Notes: generated from the sequence alone by a model not told the origin. Counted from the stretch's first letter, positions 14,614 through 22,688 are shown. The stretch is DNA of 28,421 nucleotides from Clostridia bacterium (GCA_017481065.1 JAFUPT010000070.1:1-28421); one strand, 5' to 3'. Numbers and translations are program-made.

Positions 14614-16128
14614 ATGCCGCTTAATGTTATAAAGAAGGAAATCGAAGCTGAACGGGAGATCGGCTACCGCTACCTGCAGGTGCTCAGCAGGGCTGAGGCG
14701 CTGGTGCCGGGCGCGGGCAGGGAGGCAATTGTGCCGCTGATCTGGGATGCGAACGCCGCCGTGATCCGGTCGGATGTGCAGAATGAGCGGGTGGTGCTGG
14801 ATGGCGCGCTCAGCTGCCAGGCGGTCTACCGGCAGGGGGATGAAAATTCCCTGCGGGCGCTTTCCGCCAAGGCCAATCTTTCGCAGGTGGCGGAAATTCC
14901 GGGCGCGCAGCCGGGCATGCTTTCCCGCGCGCAGGCCACGGTGGAAAATGTGGATGTGAAGTATGAAAACGGCCACATGGTGTTCCTGGTGAGCCTGGGC
15001 ATCCATGTGTGGGTGAGCAAGCTGGAGCCCATCGAGGTGATCACCGGCCTGGAGGATGCGGAGGGCATAGAGACGCGCTTCAGGGAGCTGTGCCTGGTGA
15101 AGCTGGCGGCCGAGGCGAACGAAACCGCCGTGCTCACCGAGCAGGTGGAGCTGCCCAAAGCGCTGGACGCCCGGGCGACCCTGATGGACTGGGGCAGCGT
15201 GACCATCGATTCTGCGGAGCCGGACCTCGGCGGCGTGCGGGTGAAGGGCCGCGTGCTGGTGGAGAGCCTGGTGGGCAGCGGCATCGAGGGGCGGCCTGCG
15301 GTAACGGTGAAGTATCCCATCGAATTTGACAAGCTGATCGAACTGCCGGAGTGGCTCGCCCGGGAGGCATGCGTGTATCCATCCATCCGCAGCATCCGCA
15401 CCCAGCTGGAGATGGGGGATGGCGAGGAGGACGGCATGCTGATGATCCAGGCGGATGTGCGCTTCGATATCGCGGCGAACCTGCGGGAATGCGTGGAAGT
15501 GCTGGAGGACGCCTACTCCACCGGCAGCCGCCGCATCGATGTACAGGAGCAGGAGCTGGAGGCAACCACCGGCGTGAACTGTACGCGCGGCAGCGAAATT
15601 GTGCGCGGCACGGTGATGTTGGGAGACGGGGCCTCCGTGGGCAGCGTAATCGCCGTGCGGGTGCTGCCCAATGTTGCCGAGGTGGAGGATGAAAACGGCC
15701 GCAGCAAGATCAGCGGCCTGCTGGACTGCGGCGTGCTTTACATGCCCAACGGCTCCGACCAGCCCGCCGCCGCGCGCACCACCCTGCCCTTCGAGATCGA
15801 GGTGCCCCAGGAATTGGAGGATGAATCCTCGATCCGGCTGAGCGTGACCTCAGCGGAGGCCAACGCGCTGATGAGCGACCGGCTGGAGATGAAGATCGGC
15901 CTGAATGTGTTCTGCGAAACCCGGGTGAACAGCGATATCGAGATTGCCCGGGAGATTGAGGAGGGCGAGGCGGCGGAGCGCAGGCCGGGCTATGTGATTT
16001 ACTGGCCGGAGGAAAACGAGGACGCATGGGCCATCGGCCGGAGATACGCCATCGCGGAGAGTATTGTGAGGGAAAATGCCGAAAATGGGGAGGTAAAGGC
16101 CGGGAAACCGCTGGTTTTGAGGATTTAG
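14614..16128 (+). CDS. sipL: SipL-like spore coat morphogenesis protein (DUF3794/SPOCS domains, degenerate LysM)
   Basis: The 504-residue protein has SPOCS (DUF3794) domains. One is clear at about residues 30-150 (VPLIWDANAAVIRSDV; VFLVSLGIHVWVSKLEP). Further copies lie at about 165-290 and 310-430 (SGLLDCGVLYMP). The C-terminal 45 residues (VIYWPEENEDAWAIGRRY onward, ending VKAGKPLVLRI) look like a LysM domain that has lost the usual GDTLW but keeps the Trp and the second half. Length and domain order match SipL of C. difficile, which binds SpoIVA and anchors the coat to the forespore. The start follows GGAGGGAG. It is a single-gene unit with a sigma-E-like promoter and a terminator after it. 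Confidence 0.85.
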   Translation: MPLNVIKKEIEAEREIGYRYLQVLSRAEALVPGAGREAIVPLIWDANAAVIRSDVQNERVVLDGALSCQAVYRQGDENSLRALSAKANLSQVAEIPGAQPGMLSRAQATVENVDVKYENGHMVFLVSLGIHVWVSKLEPIEVITGLEDAEGIETRFRELCLVKLAAEANETAVLTEQVELPKALDARATLMDWGSVTIDSAEPDLGGVRVKGRVLVESLVGSGIEGRPAVTVKYPIEFDKLIELPEWLAREACVYPSIRSIRTQLEMGDGEEDGMLMIQADVRFDIAANLRECVEVLEDAYSTGSRRIDVQEQELEATTGVNCTRGSEIVRGTVMLGDGASVGSVIAVRVLPNVAEVEDENGRSKISGLLDCGVLYMPNGSDQPAAARTTLPFEIEVPQELEDESSIRLSVTSAEANALMSDRLEMKIGLNVFCETRVNSDIEIAREIEEGEAAERRPGYVIYWPEENEDAWAIGRRYAIAESIVRENAENGEVKAGKPLVLRI

Positions 16129-16158
16129 GGGGAGGAGTGGAGGCCGAAGGGCTTTGCT

Positions 16159-16194
16159 CAGGGGACGCTGTCCCCAGAAACCCCTGCCAGAGGG
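16159..16194. repeat. Interspersed GC-rich repeat, copy downstream of the sipL-like gene
   Basis: Related to 14502-14533 in the same orientation. It contains the perfect hairpin GGGGAC-GCT-GTCCCC and is followed by a second hairpin (AGGGAAT / ATTCCT) up to about 16210. The combination resembles widespread clostridial intergenic repeats that often give spurious small ORFs. Confidence 0.55.
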
Positions 16195-16224
16195 AATGAT
16201 TCCTCCTGGACCCCTCTGTAAGAA

Positions 16225-16254
16225 AAAACCGTGCCGGACGACGGCACGGTTTTT
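16225..16254 (+). terminator. Terminator of the sipL-like gene
   Basis: A perfect 12-bp stem (AAAACCGTGCCG / CGGCACGGTTTT, loop GACGA) ending in five T residues, about 100 bp after the stop. Confidence 0.85.
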
Positions 16255-16305
16255 GGATGAAAGATGGGGATGCGGCGGGATGACCACAAGCTGTCGCCGC
16301 TTTAC

Positions 16306-16360
16306 AACCCCTCAGTCTCGCTTTGCGATCCAGCTCCCTTTGCACAGGGGAGCCATTTGG
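16306..16360. repeat. Clostridial interspersed palindromic repeat
   Basis: The sequence CCCCTCAGTCTCGCTTTGCG and the following hairpin GCTCCC (16333-16338) / GGGAGC (16348-16353) follow the layout CCCTCAGTC-variable hairpin-CAGCTCCC-loop-GGGAGCC. I know this from intergenic regions of many Oscillospirales-type genomes. Together with the repeat at 16159 and two terminators it fills the roughly 300-bp gap between the convergent genes. No ORF is supported here. Confidence 0.6.
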
Positions 16361-16375
16361 TATTCCCCAATTTAA

Positions 16376-16409
16376 AAACTCGATCCCAGAATGGGATCGA
16401 GTTTTTTTT
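16376..16409. terminator. Bidirectional terminator before the dehydratase gene end
   Basis: A stem CTCGATCCC / GGGATCGAG with loop AGAAT has eight T residues on + and TTTTT on the minus strand. It serves the minus-strand unit that ends at 16434. Confidence 0.85.
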
Positions 16410-16433
16410 GCCGGGTCAAGGGGCATTGCCCCC

Positions 16434-17696
16434 TTAAGCGTCCGTCTTCTCCTTGTTCGCGCGGGCGTTGGCCAGCATCAGCTTCAGGCGGTTTTCCTGG
16501 TTGACGCGGGTGGCGCCGGCGTCGTAATCGATGGCGACGATGTTCACATTGGGATTCTTATCCTTGATGGGCTTCATCATGCCCTTGCCGCAGATATGGT
16601 TGGGCAGGCAGCCGAAGGGCTGGGTGCAGACGATGTTTTCCGTGCCGGATTCGGCCAGCTCCAGCATTTCAGAGGTGAGCAGCCAGCCTTCGCCCATCTT
16701 CGCGCCGATGCCGAGGTAGCCCTCGCCGAGGGTGATGGTTTTTTCGAAGGGGGTGGGCGCGCGGAAGGTGCCTTCCTCGTTGATGCAGTTGATCATCACA
16801 TGCTTGCAGTGGACGAGGTATTTCCAGGCGATGCTGGCCCCGGCGTATGCGATGGGGCTGGTGCGCTTGTAGAGCCGGTAGTCCATCACGTTGTTGTAAA
16901 CGCAGTAGAGCAGGAAATCCAGAAGGCCAGGCATATCCACCTCCGCGCCCTCGGAGACGAGGAAATCCTCCAGGTTGTTGTTGCCGAGGGGGGAGTATTT
17001 GACGAAGATTTCGCCCACCACGCCCACGCGCACGGTGTCCCGCGCCTCGCGCTCGATGGCGGCAAAATCGCGGAGGATTGCCCGGTAGTTCTTCTTGAGC
17101 TTGAAGAGGGCGGTGCGGGAATTGGAGCCCAGTTCCCGGCCCAGCCTTTCCACCCATTTATCGGCGGTCTTCTGGGCGTCGCCGGGATGGACCTCGTAGG
17201 GCTTGGTCTGGTTCACCAGCATCATCAAAAGGTCGCCGTAGAGCACGGCGCAGGCGACGGCGAGCAATTCCTTCACGCCGATATCAAAGCCCGGATGCTT
17301 TTCGATGCCCTGCAGGCTGAAGGAGATCACCGGCACATGGCCGTAGCCCGCCTTTTCCAGCGCCTTGCGGAGCAGGGAAACATAGTTTGAAGCGCGGCAG
17401 CCGCCGCCGGTCTGGAAGTAAATGAGCGCAACCTTGTTGGGATCGAAATTGCCGGTCTGCAGGGCGTTGATAAACTGGCCGATTACCAGGATCGCCGGAT
17501 AGCAGGTATCGTTGTGGACATATTTCAGGCCCGTGGCGGCGATTTCGGGGCCGGATTTATCCAGCAGCTCCATCTTGTAGCCGTAAGTGCTCAGCACGCT
17601 CATGATCATCTTGAAATGCATGGGCAGCATGGTGGGCACAAGGATGGTGTAATCCTTCTTCATTTCCTTGGTGAAGGGAATGTAATACTGGTTCAA
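16434..17696 (-). CDS. 2-hydroxyacyl-CoA dehydratase family subunit (separate C-terminal part of a usually fused protein)
   Basis: The 420-residue protein matches the dehydratase-like C-terminal portion of the large (about 1,400-residue) activase-related proteins of Clostridia. Conserved phrases are KYVHNDTCYPAILVIGQ, QTGGGCRASNYVSLLRKAL and CTQPFGCLPNHICGKGM; the cysteines are likely [4Fe-4S] ligands. The start is TTG (17696-17694), preceded by AAAGGGGG at good spacing. It overlaps the TGA of the upstream gene in the tetranucleotide TTGA, so translation is probably coupled. An ATG inside (MKKDYTILVP) is a weaker alternative. The physiological substrate is unknown; this branch is distinct from the characterised glutaryl- and lactyl-CoA dehydratases. 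Confidence 0.85.
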   Translation of the reverse strand: MNQYYIPFTKEMKKDYTILVPTMLPMHFKMIMSVLSTYGYKMELLDKSGPEIAATGLKYVHNDTCYPAILVIGQFINALQTGNFDPNKVALIYFQTGGGCRASNYVSLLRKALEKAGYGHVPVISFSLQGIEKHPGFDIGVKELLAVACAVLYGDLLMMLVNQTKPYEVHPGDAQKTADKWVERLGRELGSNSRTALFKLKKNYRAILRDFAAIEREARDTVRVGVVGEIFVKYSPLGNNNLEDFLVSEGAEVDMPGLLDFLLYCVYNNVMDYRLYKRTSPIAYAGASIAWKYLVHCKHVMINCINEEGTFRAPTPFEKTITLGEGYLGIGAKMGEGWLLTSEMLELAESGTENIVCTQPFGCLPNHICGKGMMKPIKDKNPNVNIVAIDYDAGATRVNQENRLKLMLANARANKEKTDA

Positions 17697-20626
17697 ATTG
17701 CCTGCCCCCTTTCTTCCAGCGCGCCCATCAGGCTGCGCAGGCGGATGCGCACCGCGCCGAGATTGGTGATTTCATCGATCTTGATCTGGGTATAGAGCTT
17801 GCCCCGGGTTTCGAGGATGGAGCGCACTTCATCGGTGGTGATGGCGTCGATGCCGCAGCCGAAGGAAACCAGCTGCACCAGTTCCACATCCTCATGCTCG
17901 GCGGCGTAGAGGGCTGCGCGATAGAGGCGGGCGTGGTAGGTCCACTGGTTGAGCACGCGCACATGGGGCTGCTCAGAGAGGTGGTACACGCTGTCCTCGC
18001 TGACCACAACGAAGCCGAGGCTTGCCGCCAGCTTATCGATGCCGTGGCCGATTTCCGGGTCGATGTGGTAGGGACGGCCTGCGAGGATCATGATGCGCTT
18101 GCCGTTTTCGCGGGCATAGCGGATGGCCTGCTCGCCGGCCTCGCGGATGCGCTGCATATGGGCCTCGTAGGCGTCAAAGCCGGCCTTTACGGCCTCCTTC
18201 AATTCAGCCTTTTTCAGCTCCGGCATGGCGCGGCGCAGGGTGTTCACCAGCATCTTCGGGCTCTCGACGGAGAGGTAGGGATAGAGGAAATCGGCGTGCT
18301 GCAGATTTTCCATATTGCCGTGGAGAAGCTCGGCATAGTAGGCGACGACCGGGCAATTGAAGTGGTTGTCGCTCTGATGCTCGTTGATGTTGTAGCTCAG
18401 GCAGGGGTAGAAGATTTTGTTCACGCCCTGCTGCAGCAGTTCTTCGATGTGGCCATGCATGATCTTCGCTGGGTAGCAGGCCGTATCGGAGGGAATGGAG
18501 AACTGGCCCTTTTCATAGGTCTTTCGGGTGGAAAGGCCGCTGAAAACCACCTCGTAGCCCAGCTTGGTAAAGAGCGCATGCCACAGGGGCGCCAGTTCAT
18601 ACATGCCCAGCGCCAGCGGCAGGCCGATCTTGCCCCGGGGACCGGGGGTTCCCTTGAGGGAGGCGATCATATCCCGCTTCATGGCGTGGAGGTTGGGAAG
18701 CGTTGCTTCTGCAGCACCGCCGCCCGCGCCCTTCTGGCACTGGTTGCCGGAGATGAACTTGCGGCCATCCTGGAAGGTGTTGATGGTGAGGTGGCAGCGG
18801 TTGGTGCAGCCCTTGCACACGGCGGATTTGGCCGTGTGGGAGAAGTTTTTCAGCTCCTCCCGGCTGATCAAATTGCTCTTTTCAAAGCGCATGGAATGCA
18901 GCGCCGCGCCGTAAGCGCCCATCAGGCCCGCGATGGAGGGGCGAATTACCTCCGCGCCCATCTCCATTTCGAAGGCGCGCAGCACCGCGTCGTTTAAGAA
19001 GGTGCCGCCCTGCACGACGATGTTTTTGCCCAATTCCTCCGGGGAATTGGCGCGGATTACCTTGTACAGCGCGTTCTTTACCACGCTCACAGACAGGCCC
19101 GCGGAGATATCCTCCACGGAAGCGCCGTCCTTCTGGCTCTGCTTTACCGAGGAATTCATAAACACGGTGCAGCGGGTGCCGAGGTCCACCGGGGCCTTCG
19201 AATGCAGGCCGCACTGGGCGAATTCCGCGATGCCCTTGCCCATGGAGAGGGCGAAGGTTTCGATGAAGGAACCGCAGCCGGAGGAGCAGGCCTCGTTCAG
19301 CATGATGGAATCGATGGCGCCGGAATGAATCTTGAAGCACTTGATATCCTGGCCGCCGATATCGATGATGAAATCCACATCCGGGCGGAAGTGGCGCGCG
19401 GCGGTGAAATGGGCGATGGTTTCCACGATGCCCTCGTCCGCGCGGAAGCCGTTGCGGATCAGGTCCTCGCCGTAGCCGGTAACGGAGCTTCCGCAGATTT
19501 CGATGCGGTTTCCGGCCCTTTCATAGATTTTTTCAAGCTCGCTGCGCACGCATTCCACGGGATTGCCGCGGTTGGATGCGTAGTAGGAATAGAGGATTTG
19601 CTTATCCTCCGAGATCAGCACCAGCTTGGTGGTGGTGGAGCCGCAGTCGATGCCCAGCCATGCGCGGCCGGAATAGGAATCCATATCGATCTGGTCCACC
19701 TTTGCCCGGGCATGGCGCGCGCGGAAGGCTTCGTAATCTTCTTCGCTTTCAAAGAGGGCGGGCAGGCGGTGGGTGCGGCTCTTGCCCTTGCCGATGCTCT
19801 CCCGGATGGCGGAAGTGATGCTTTCATAGCTGAATTCGCTGCCGCTGCGCTCCGCGTGTATACATGCGCCGAGGGCCACGGCATAGCGGCCATAGGCGGG
19901 GAAGAGGGCGTTTTCATCGCTCAGCTTCAGGGTTTCCTGGAAGCGCTCCCGCAGGCCCTTGCAGTAAAACAGCGGGCCGCCGAGGAACATCACCTTGCCC
20001 TCGATCTTCCTGCCCTGGGCGAGGCCGGCGATGGTCTGGTTCACCACGGCCTGGTAGATGCTGGCGGCCACATCCGCCTTGCTGGCGCCCTGGTTCAGCA
20101 GGGGCTGGATATCCGTCTTGGCAAACACGCCGCAGCGGGATGCGATGGGATAGATGCGGTCATGGGCGAGGCTGGCTGCGTCCATTTCGGCGATGGTCAT
20201 GTTCAAAAGCACCGCCATCTGATCAATGAACGCGCCGGTACCGCCCGCGCAGGAGCCGTTCATGCGCTCATCCAGGCCATGGTCGAAGAAGATGATCTTC
20301 GCATCCTCGCCGCCCAGCTCGATCACCGCGCTGGTATCCGGCTCCATGGCGCGCACAGCCTCGGCAGTGGCATACACCTCCTGCACGAAGGGCAGGTTCG
20401 CGGCCTCCGCCATGCCCAGGCCCGCGGAACCGCTCACTGCGGCGCAGAAGCGGCGGCCCTTGAGCAGGTGCTGCATCTCTTCCAGCAGCTCCAGCGTCTT
20501 CTGGCGCACCTGGGAGAAGTGGCGCTCATATTTGGTGTGCAGGATTTCATCGCCGTCCCGCAGGACTACCTTCGCCGTCGTGGAACCGATATCGATGCCC
20601 AGCGACAGCATGCTTTTGTTTGCCAT
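17693..20626 (-). CDS. Acyl-CoA dehydratase activase-related protein: two BadF/BadG ATPase domains plus DUF2229
   Basis: The 977-residue protein has two ASKHA ATPase domains of the BadF/BadG/BcrA/BcrD type. The first (about 8-262) has GIDIGSTTAK, IELGGEDAK (103-110) and NGSCAGGTGAF (123-133). The second (about 324-580) has GIDCGSTTTK, IDIGGQDIK and NEACSSGCGSF. A Cys cluster C604, C607, C611 and C630 may bind iron-sulfur, and a DUF2229 domain (about 640-880) follows. Such activases use ATP to drive low-potential electron transfer to a 2-hydroxyacyl-CoA dehydratase; here the partner is probably the next gene. The start at 20626 follows AAAGGGATGG. In many relatives both genes are one polypeptide. 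Confidence 0.9.
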   Translation of the reverse strand: MANKSMLSLGIDIGSTTAKVVLRDGDEILHTKYERHFSQVRQKTLELLEEMQHLLKGRRFCAAVSGSAGLGMAEAANLPFVQEVYATAEAVRAMEPDTSAVIELGGEDAKIIFFDHGLDERMNGSCAGGTGAFIDQMAVLLNMTIAEMDAASLAHDRIYPIASRCGVFAKTDIQPLLNQGASKADVAASIYQAVVNQTIAGLAQGRKIEGKVMFLGGPLFYCKGLRERFQETLKLSDENALFPAYGRYAVALGACIHAERSGSEFSYESITSAIRESIGKGKSRTHRLPALFESEEDYEAFRARHARAKVDQIDMDSYSGRAWLGIDCGSTTTKLVLISEDKQILYSYYASNRGNPVECVRSELEKIYERAGNRIEICGSSVTGYGEDLIRNGFRADEGIVETIAHFTAARHFRPDVDFIIDIGGQDIKCFKIHSGAIDSIMLNEACSSGCGSFIETFALSMGKGIAEFAQCGLHSKAPVDLGTRCTVFMNSSVKQSQKDGASVEDISAGLSVSVVKNALYKVIRANSPEELGKNIVVQGGTFLNDAVLRAFEMEMGAEVIRPSIAGLMGAYGAALHSMRFEKSNLISREELKNFSHTAKSAVCKGCTNRCHLTINTFQDGRKFISGNQCQKGAGGGAAEATLPNLHAMKRDMIASLKGTPGPRGKIGLPLALGMYELAPLWHALFTKLGYEVVFSGLSTRKTYEKGQFSIPSDTACYPAKIMHGHIEELLQQGVNKIFYPCLSYNINEHQSDNHFNCPVVAYYAELLHGNMENLQHADFLYPYLSVESPKMLVNTLRRAMPELKKAELKEAVKAGFDAYEAHMQRIREAGEQAIRYARENGKRIMILAGRPYHIDPEIGHGIDKLAASLGFVVVSEDSVYHLSEQPHVRVLNQWTYHARLYRAALYAAEHEDVELVQLVSFGCGIDAITTDEVRSILETRGKLYTQIKIDEITNLGAVRIRLRSLMGALEERGQAI

Positions 20627-20684
20627 AGAGTTAAAACCATCCCTTTAGCTTGTTTTATTCATGAGATGTCATCAATTTATATTC

Positions 20685-20712
20685 TATATATGCAATGTAA
20701 ACTGTACATCAA
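20685..20712 (-). promoter_or_regulatory. Possible promoter of the activase-dehydratase pair
   Basis: On the minus strand TTGATG, a 16-bp spacer and TATATA, in the A/T-rich stretch 60-85 bp before the start at 20626. A TATAAA slightly closer to the gene is an alternative. Confidence 0.4.
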
Positions 20713-20830
20713 TCCACGCCAAAGAGTTGTGTAAAATTTATTCCAGTTTTGCTGGGCGGGGTTGTTTTTTGGCGAAATTGGGAAAACCGGGCGGGAAAAA
20801 CAAATGGTATTAATAAGAAGGACAAAATCA

Positions 20831-20920
20831 ATGGAGAGAAAAACGATGAAGCAACTGCCTGCGCTCCTGGCCGCCGGCGACTGTGCGTGCGGCGGCGAAA
20901 CCATGGCCGGAATATTTTAA
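20831..20920 (+). CDS. Micro-ORF: 29-residue peptide with C-x-C, directly joined to a terminator
   Basis: ATG 20831 is preceded by GAAGGA with 8-nt spacing, and a second in-frame ATG at 20846 follows GGAGAG. The peptide begins MERKTMKQLPALLAAG and contains Cys18 and Cys20 in D-C-A-C-G-G; it ends in Ile-Phe. The TAA stop overlaps the first bases of a perfect hairpin terminator on the same strand, as expected for a compact one-gene transcript. I recognise no family; it may be a small peptide, a leader or a regulatory RNA with a short frame. A TGGTATTAA near 20805 could be an extended -10, without a -35. It lies convergent with sigE and divergent from the activase gene. Confidence 0.45.
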   Translation: MERKTMKQLPALLAAGDCACGGETMAGIF

Positions 20921-20946
20921 AGGCACGCAGCGCGTGCCTTTTTTGT
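20919..20946 (+). terminator. Terminator joined to the micro-ORF, also usable by sigE
   Basis: A perfect 10-bp stem (AAAGGCACGC / GCGTGCCTTT, loop AGC) with a run of T residues on +. The minus strand reads TTTAAAATATT after the stem, a weaker tract that could still end the sigE transcript. Confidence 0.85.
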
Positions 20947-20999
20947 GAGGATTCCGAGGGGTCGGGACGGCGTACCCAACGGTGTGCCAACGTTCCCGC

Positions 21000-21707
21000 T
21001 CACGCCATCTTCCGGAGCTCGTTCTTCAGCTTTTCGATGATGCGCTTTTCGAGGCGGGATATGTAGCTCTGGGAGATGCCCATGATATCGGCGACTTCCT
21101 TCTGGGTGTGCTCCTTTTCCTTGCCAAGGCCATAGCGGAGGTTCACGATATCCTTTTCCCGGGAATTGAGGGTGCGGATGGCGTTGTAGAGCATTTCCTT
21201 TTCGATGCTGTTGTCCAGATCGCGGGACACGAGGTCCGGATCGGTGCCGAGGATATCGGAGAGCAGCAGCTCGTTGCCATCCCAATCGGTATTGAGGGGT
21301 TCATCGAAGGAAACCTCCAGCTTCAGCCGGTTGGTTTTGCGCAGCACCATCAGGATTTCATTTTCGATGCAGCGGGATGCATAGGTGGCCAGCTTGATAT
21401 TCTTATCGGGATTGAAGGAATTCACGGCCTTGATCAGGCCGATGGTGCCGATGGAGATCAGATCCTCGATGCTGATGCCGGTGTTTTCAAATTTCCGGGC
21501 AATGTAAACCACCAGGCGCAGGTTCCGCTCGATCATGGTGGAGCGCGCCTGTTCATCCCCGGCGTGCACCTTGCGCACCAGGGCCACTTCCTCCTCCCGG
21601 GTGAGCGGCGGCGGCAAGAGGTCGCTCCCTCCGATGTAGCATACCGAACCCCTGCGAATCTGAACAACCAGGCCGTAGATGGACTGCCTTACACTTGAAA
21701 ACGCCAT
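21000..21707 (-). CDS. sigE: Sporulation sigma factor sigma-E precursor
   Basis: The 235-residue protein matches pro-sigma-E of Bacillus and Clostridium. A short pro-sequence ([20 protein letters not shown]) precedes [17 protein letters not shown], the usual start of the mature factor. Region 2 ([20 protein letters not shown] onward, then [16 protein letters not shown]) and region 4 ([33 protein letters not shown]) are intact. Cleavage is expected just before YIGG by the product of the adjacent spoIIGA. The ATG at 21707 has a perfect AAGGAGG. Sigma-E directs the early mother-cell programme, which includes sipL in known species. The pro-sequence and the spoIIGA neighbour distinguish it from sigma-G. 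Confidence 0.95.
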   Translation of the reverse strand: MAFSSVRQSIYGLVVQIRRGSVCYIGGSDLLPPPLTREEEVALVRKVHAGDEQARSTMIERNLRLVVYIARKFENTGISIEDLISIGTIGLIKAVNSFNPDKNIKLATYASRCIENEILMVLRKTNRLKLEVSFDEPLNTDWDGNELLLSDILGTDPDLVSRDLDNSIEKEMLYNAIRTLNSREKDIVNLRYGLGKEKEHTQKEVADIMGISQSYISRLEKRIIEKLKNELRKMA

Positions 21708-22473
21708 GATAGATCCTCCTTATCGTATTTTGAACTGCGATCAGAACTTTCGGGCTCTCCTGGGTAAATTCCGCAAATTCCGGCGGCGCGAGGGCGCAGA
21801 TGCGCCCGGGTATCCTGCCGGGAAAGAGCGCCACCCGGCACTCATTGGCGAGCTGCGCTCCGCAGCCGGTAATCCGAAGGGAATCGGGCCGGAAGCACAG
21901 GATTTCCCCCGCGCTGCCGAGCACGCCGTAGGGAAGGGCGCGGCATTCCGCCGGATCGACGCCTGCCGCGATCCGGGGAACCGCAGCTTCCTCAACAATC
22001 AGCACCGGTAGGCCGCTCATATGCTCCCGCAGCCGGTTCCCGGTATCGATGAGGGCGGGGAAGCGGTGGCGGGCGCCGTCCTTTTCCAGCAGGATTTCGA
22101 TGTTCCAGCGCCCCGTCGGATGCCGCTTCCGCTTAAACAGCATGCTGAAGAGCAGCATGCACAGGATGAGCTGCGCCCATCCATCGCCCGCCAGCATGGC
22201 GAAGCCCGCCGCTGCGGCGTAGGCGCAGAAGATGCCCGCCGCGGCCTCGGGGATGCGCTTCCACAGCCGCCTGCCCAGCAGCGCCAGCGCCGCCAGGGGA
22301 TAGACGCATATGCGCGCATGCCCGGCGAATGCGGGAATTGCGGTGGAAAGGATGGTGAAGCCGGTTAAAACAAGTTGCGCCCTCAGGAGCCTGCGCACGC
22401 AGATGCGGTCCAGGGATCGCTGTACCATCAAAAGGATGCAGAGGTCCATTCCAAGATCCAGGGGGAGGAACAT
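21553..22473 (-). CDS. spoIIGA: Sigma-E processing peptidase SpoIIGA, compact, overlapping sigE
   Basis: The frame gives 306 residues. Residues 1-112 hold about four hydrophobic segments, fewer or shorter than the usual five. The C-terminal protease domain has the aspartic-protease motif ALIDTGN (D143) and G-L-P-V-L-I downstream, as in SpoIIGA. Conserved family sequence ends near [14 protein letters not shown] (residue 253), where the sigE ribosome binding site begins. The frame then runs 155 bp into sigE with a sequence that looks non-homologous. The ATG at 22473 has no close Shine-Dalgarno; GAGGTGG lies 15 nt upstream. The protein cuts the pro-sequence of sigma-E in the mother cell after a forespore signal. 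It is the first gene of a spoIIGA-sigE operon. Confidence 0.88.
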   Translation of the reverse strand: MFLPLDLGMDLCILLMVQRSLDRICVRRLLRAQLVLTGFTILSTAIPAFAGHARICVYPLAALALLGRRLWKRIPEAAAGIFCAYAAAAGFAMLAGDGWAQLILCMLLFSMLFKRKRHPTGRWNIEILLEKDGARHRFPALIDTGNRLREHMSGLPVLIVEEAAVPRIAAGVDPAECRALPYGVLGSAGEILCFRPDSLRITGCGAQLANECRVALFPGRIPGRICALAPPEFAEFTQESPKVLIAVQNTIRRIYHGVFKCKAVHLRPGCSDSQGFGMLHRRERPLAAAAHPGGGSGPGAQGARRG

Positions 22474-22508
22474 GGCTTTGATCGTCGTCCACCTCGCTTT
22501 GCCTGTCC

Positions 22509-22537
22509 ATCATAAGGAAAATGGAGGATACTTCCAA
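22509..22537 (-). promoter_or_regulatory. Promoter of spoIIGA-sigE
   Basis: On the minus strand TTGGAA, an exact 17-bp spacer and TATGAT, 36 bp before the ATG at 22473. In B. subtilis the spoIIG promoter is read by sigma-A with Spo0A~P; the 17-bp spacer here is shorter than that unusual one. Confidence 0.65.
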
Positions 22538-22545
22538 GGAATAAT

Positions 22546-22552
22546 TGTCGTT
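22546..22552 (+). promoter_or_regulatory. Degenerate Spo0A box next to the spoIIGA -35
   Basis: TGTCGTT differs at one position from the box core TGTCGAA. It lies 9 bp upstream of the -35 of the spoIIGA promoter, a position suited to activation. Confidence 0.4.
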
Positions 22553-22688
22553 AAAAACAGGGGTATTTTCGCGTGCGCGGGGAAAAGGGGGCGTTGCCGG
22601 GCCGCGCGCAGGGGGAGGGGGAAGGGCGGGGAGAACGGCTGCGCGTTCATTCGCCCCTTCCCGACGGCTTTCGCCGCCCTTTTTGCGC

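Noticed and set aside
16129..16433. Small ORFs in the gap after sipL
   Set aside because: They lie in interspersed repeats and terminators; such frames recur as false annotations in Clostridia.
21000..21707. Identification of the sigma factor as sigma-G
   Set aside because: The pro-sequence before YIGGSD and the adjacent spoIIGA point to sigma-E; sigma-G has no such pro-sequence.
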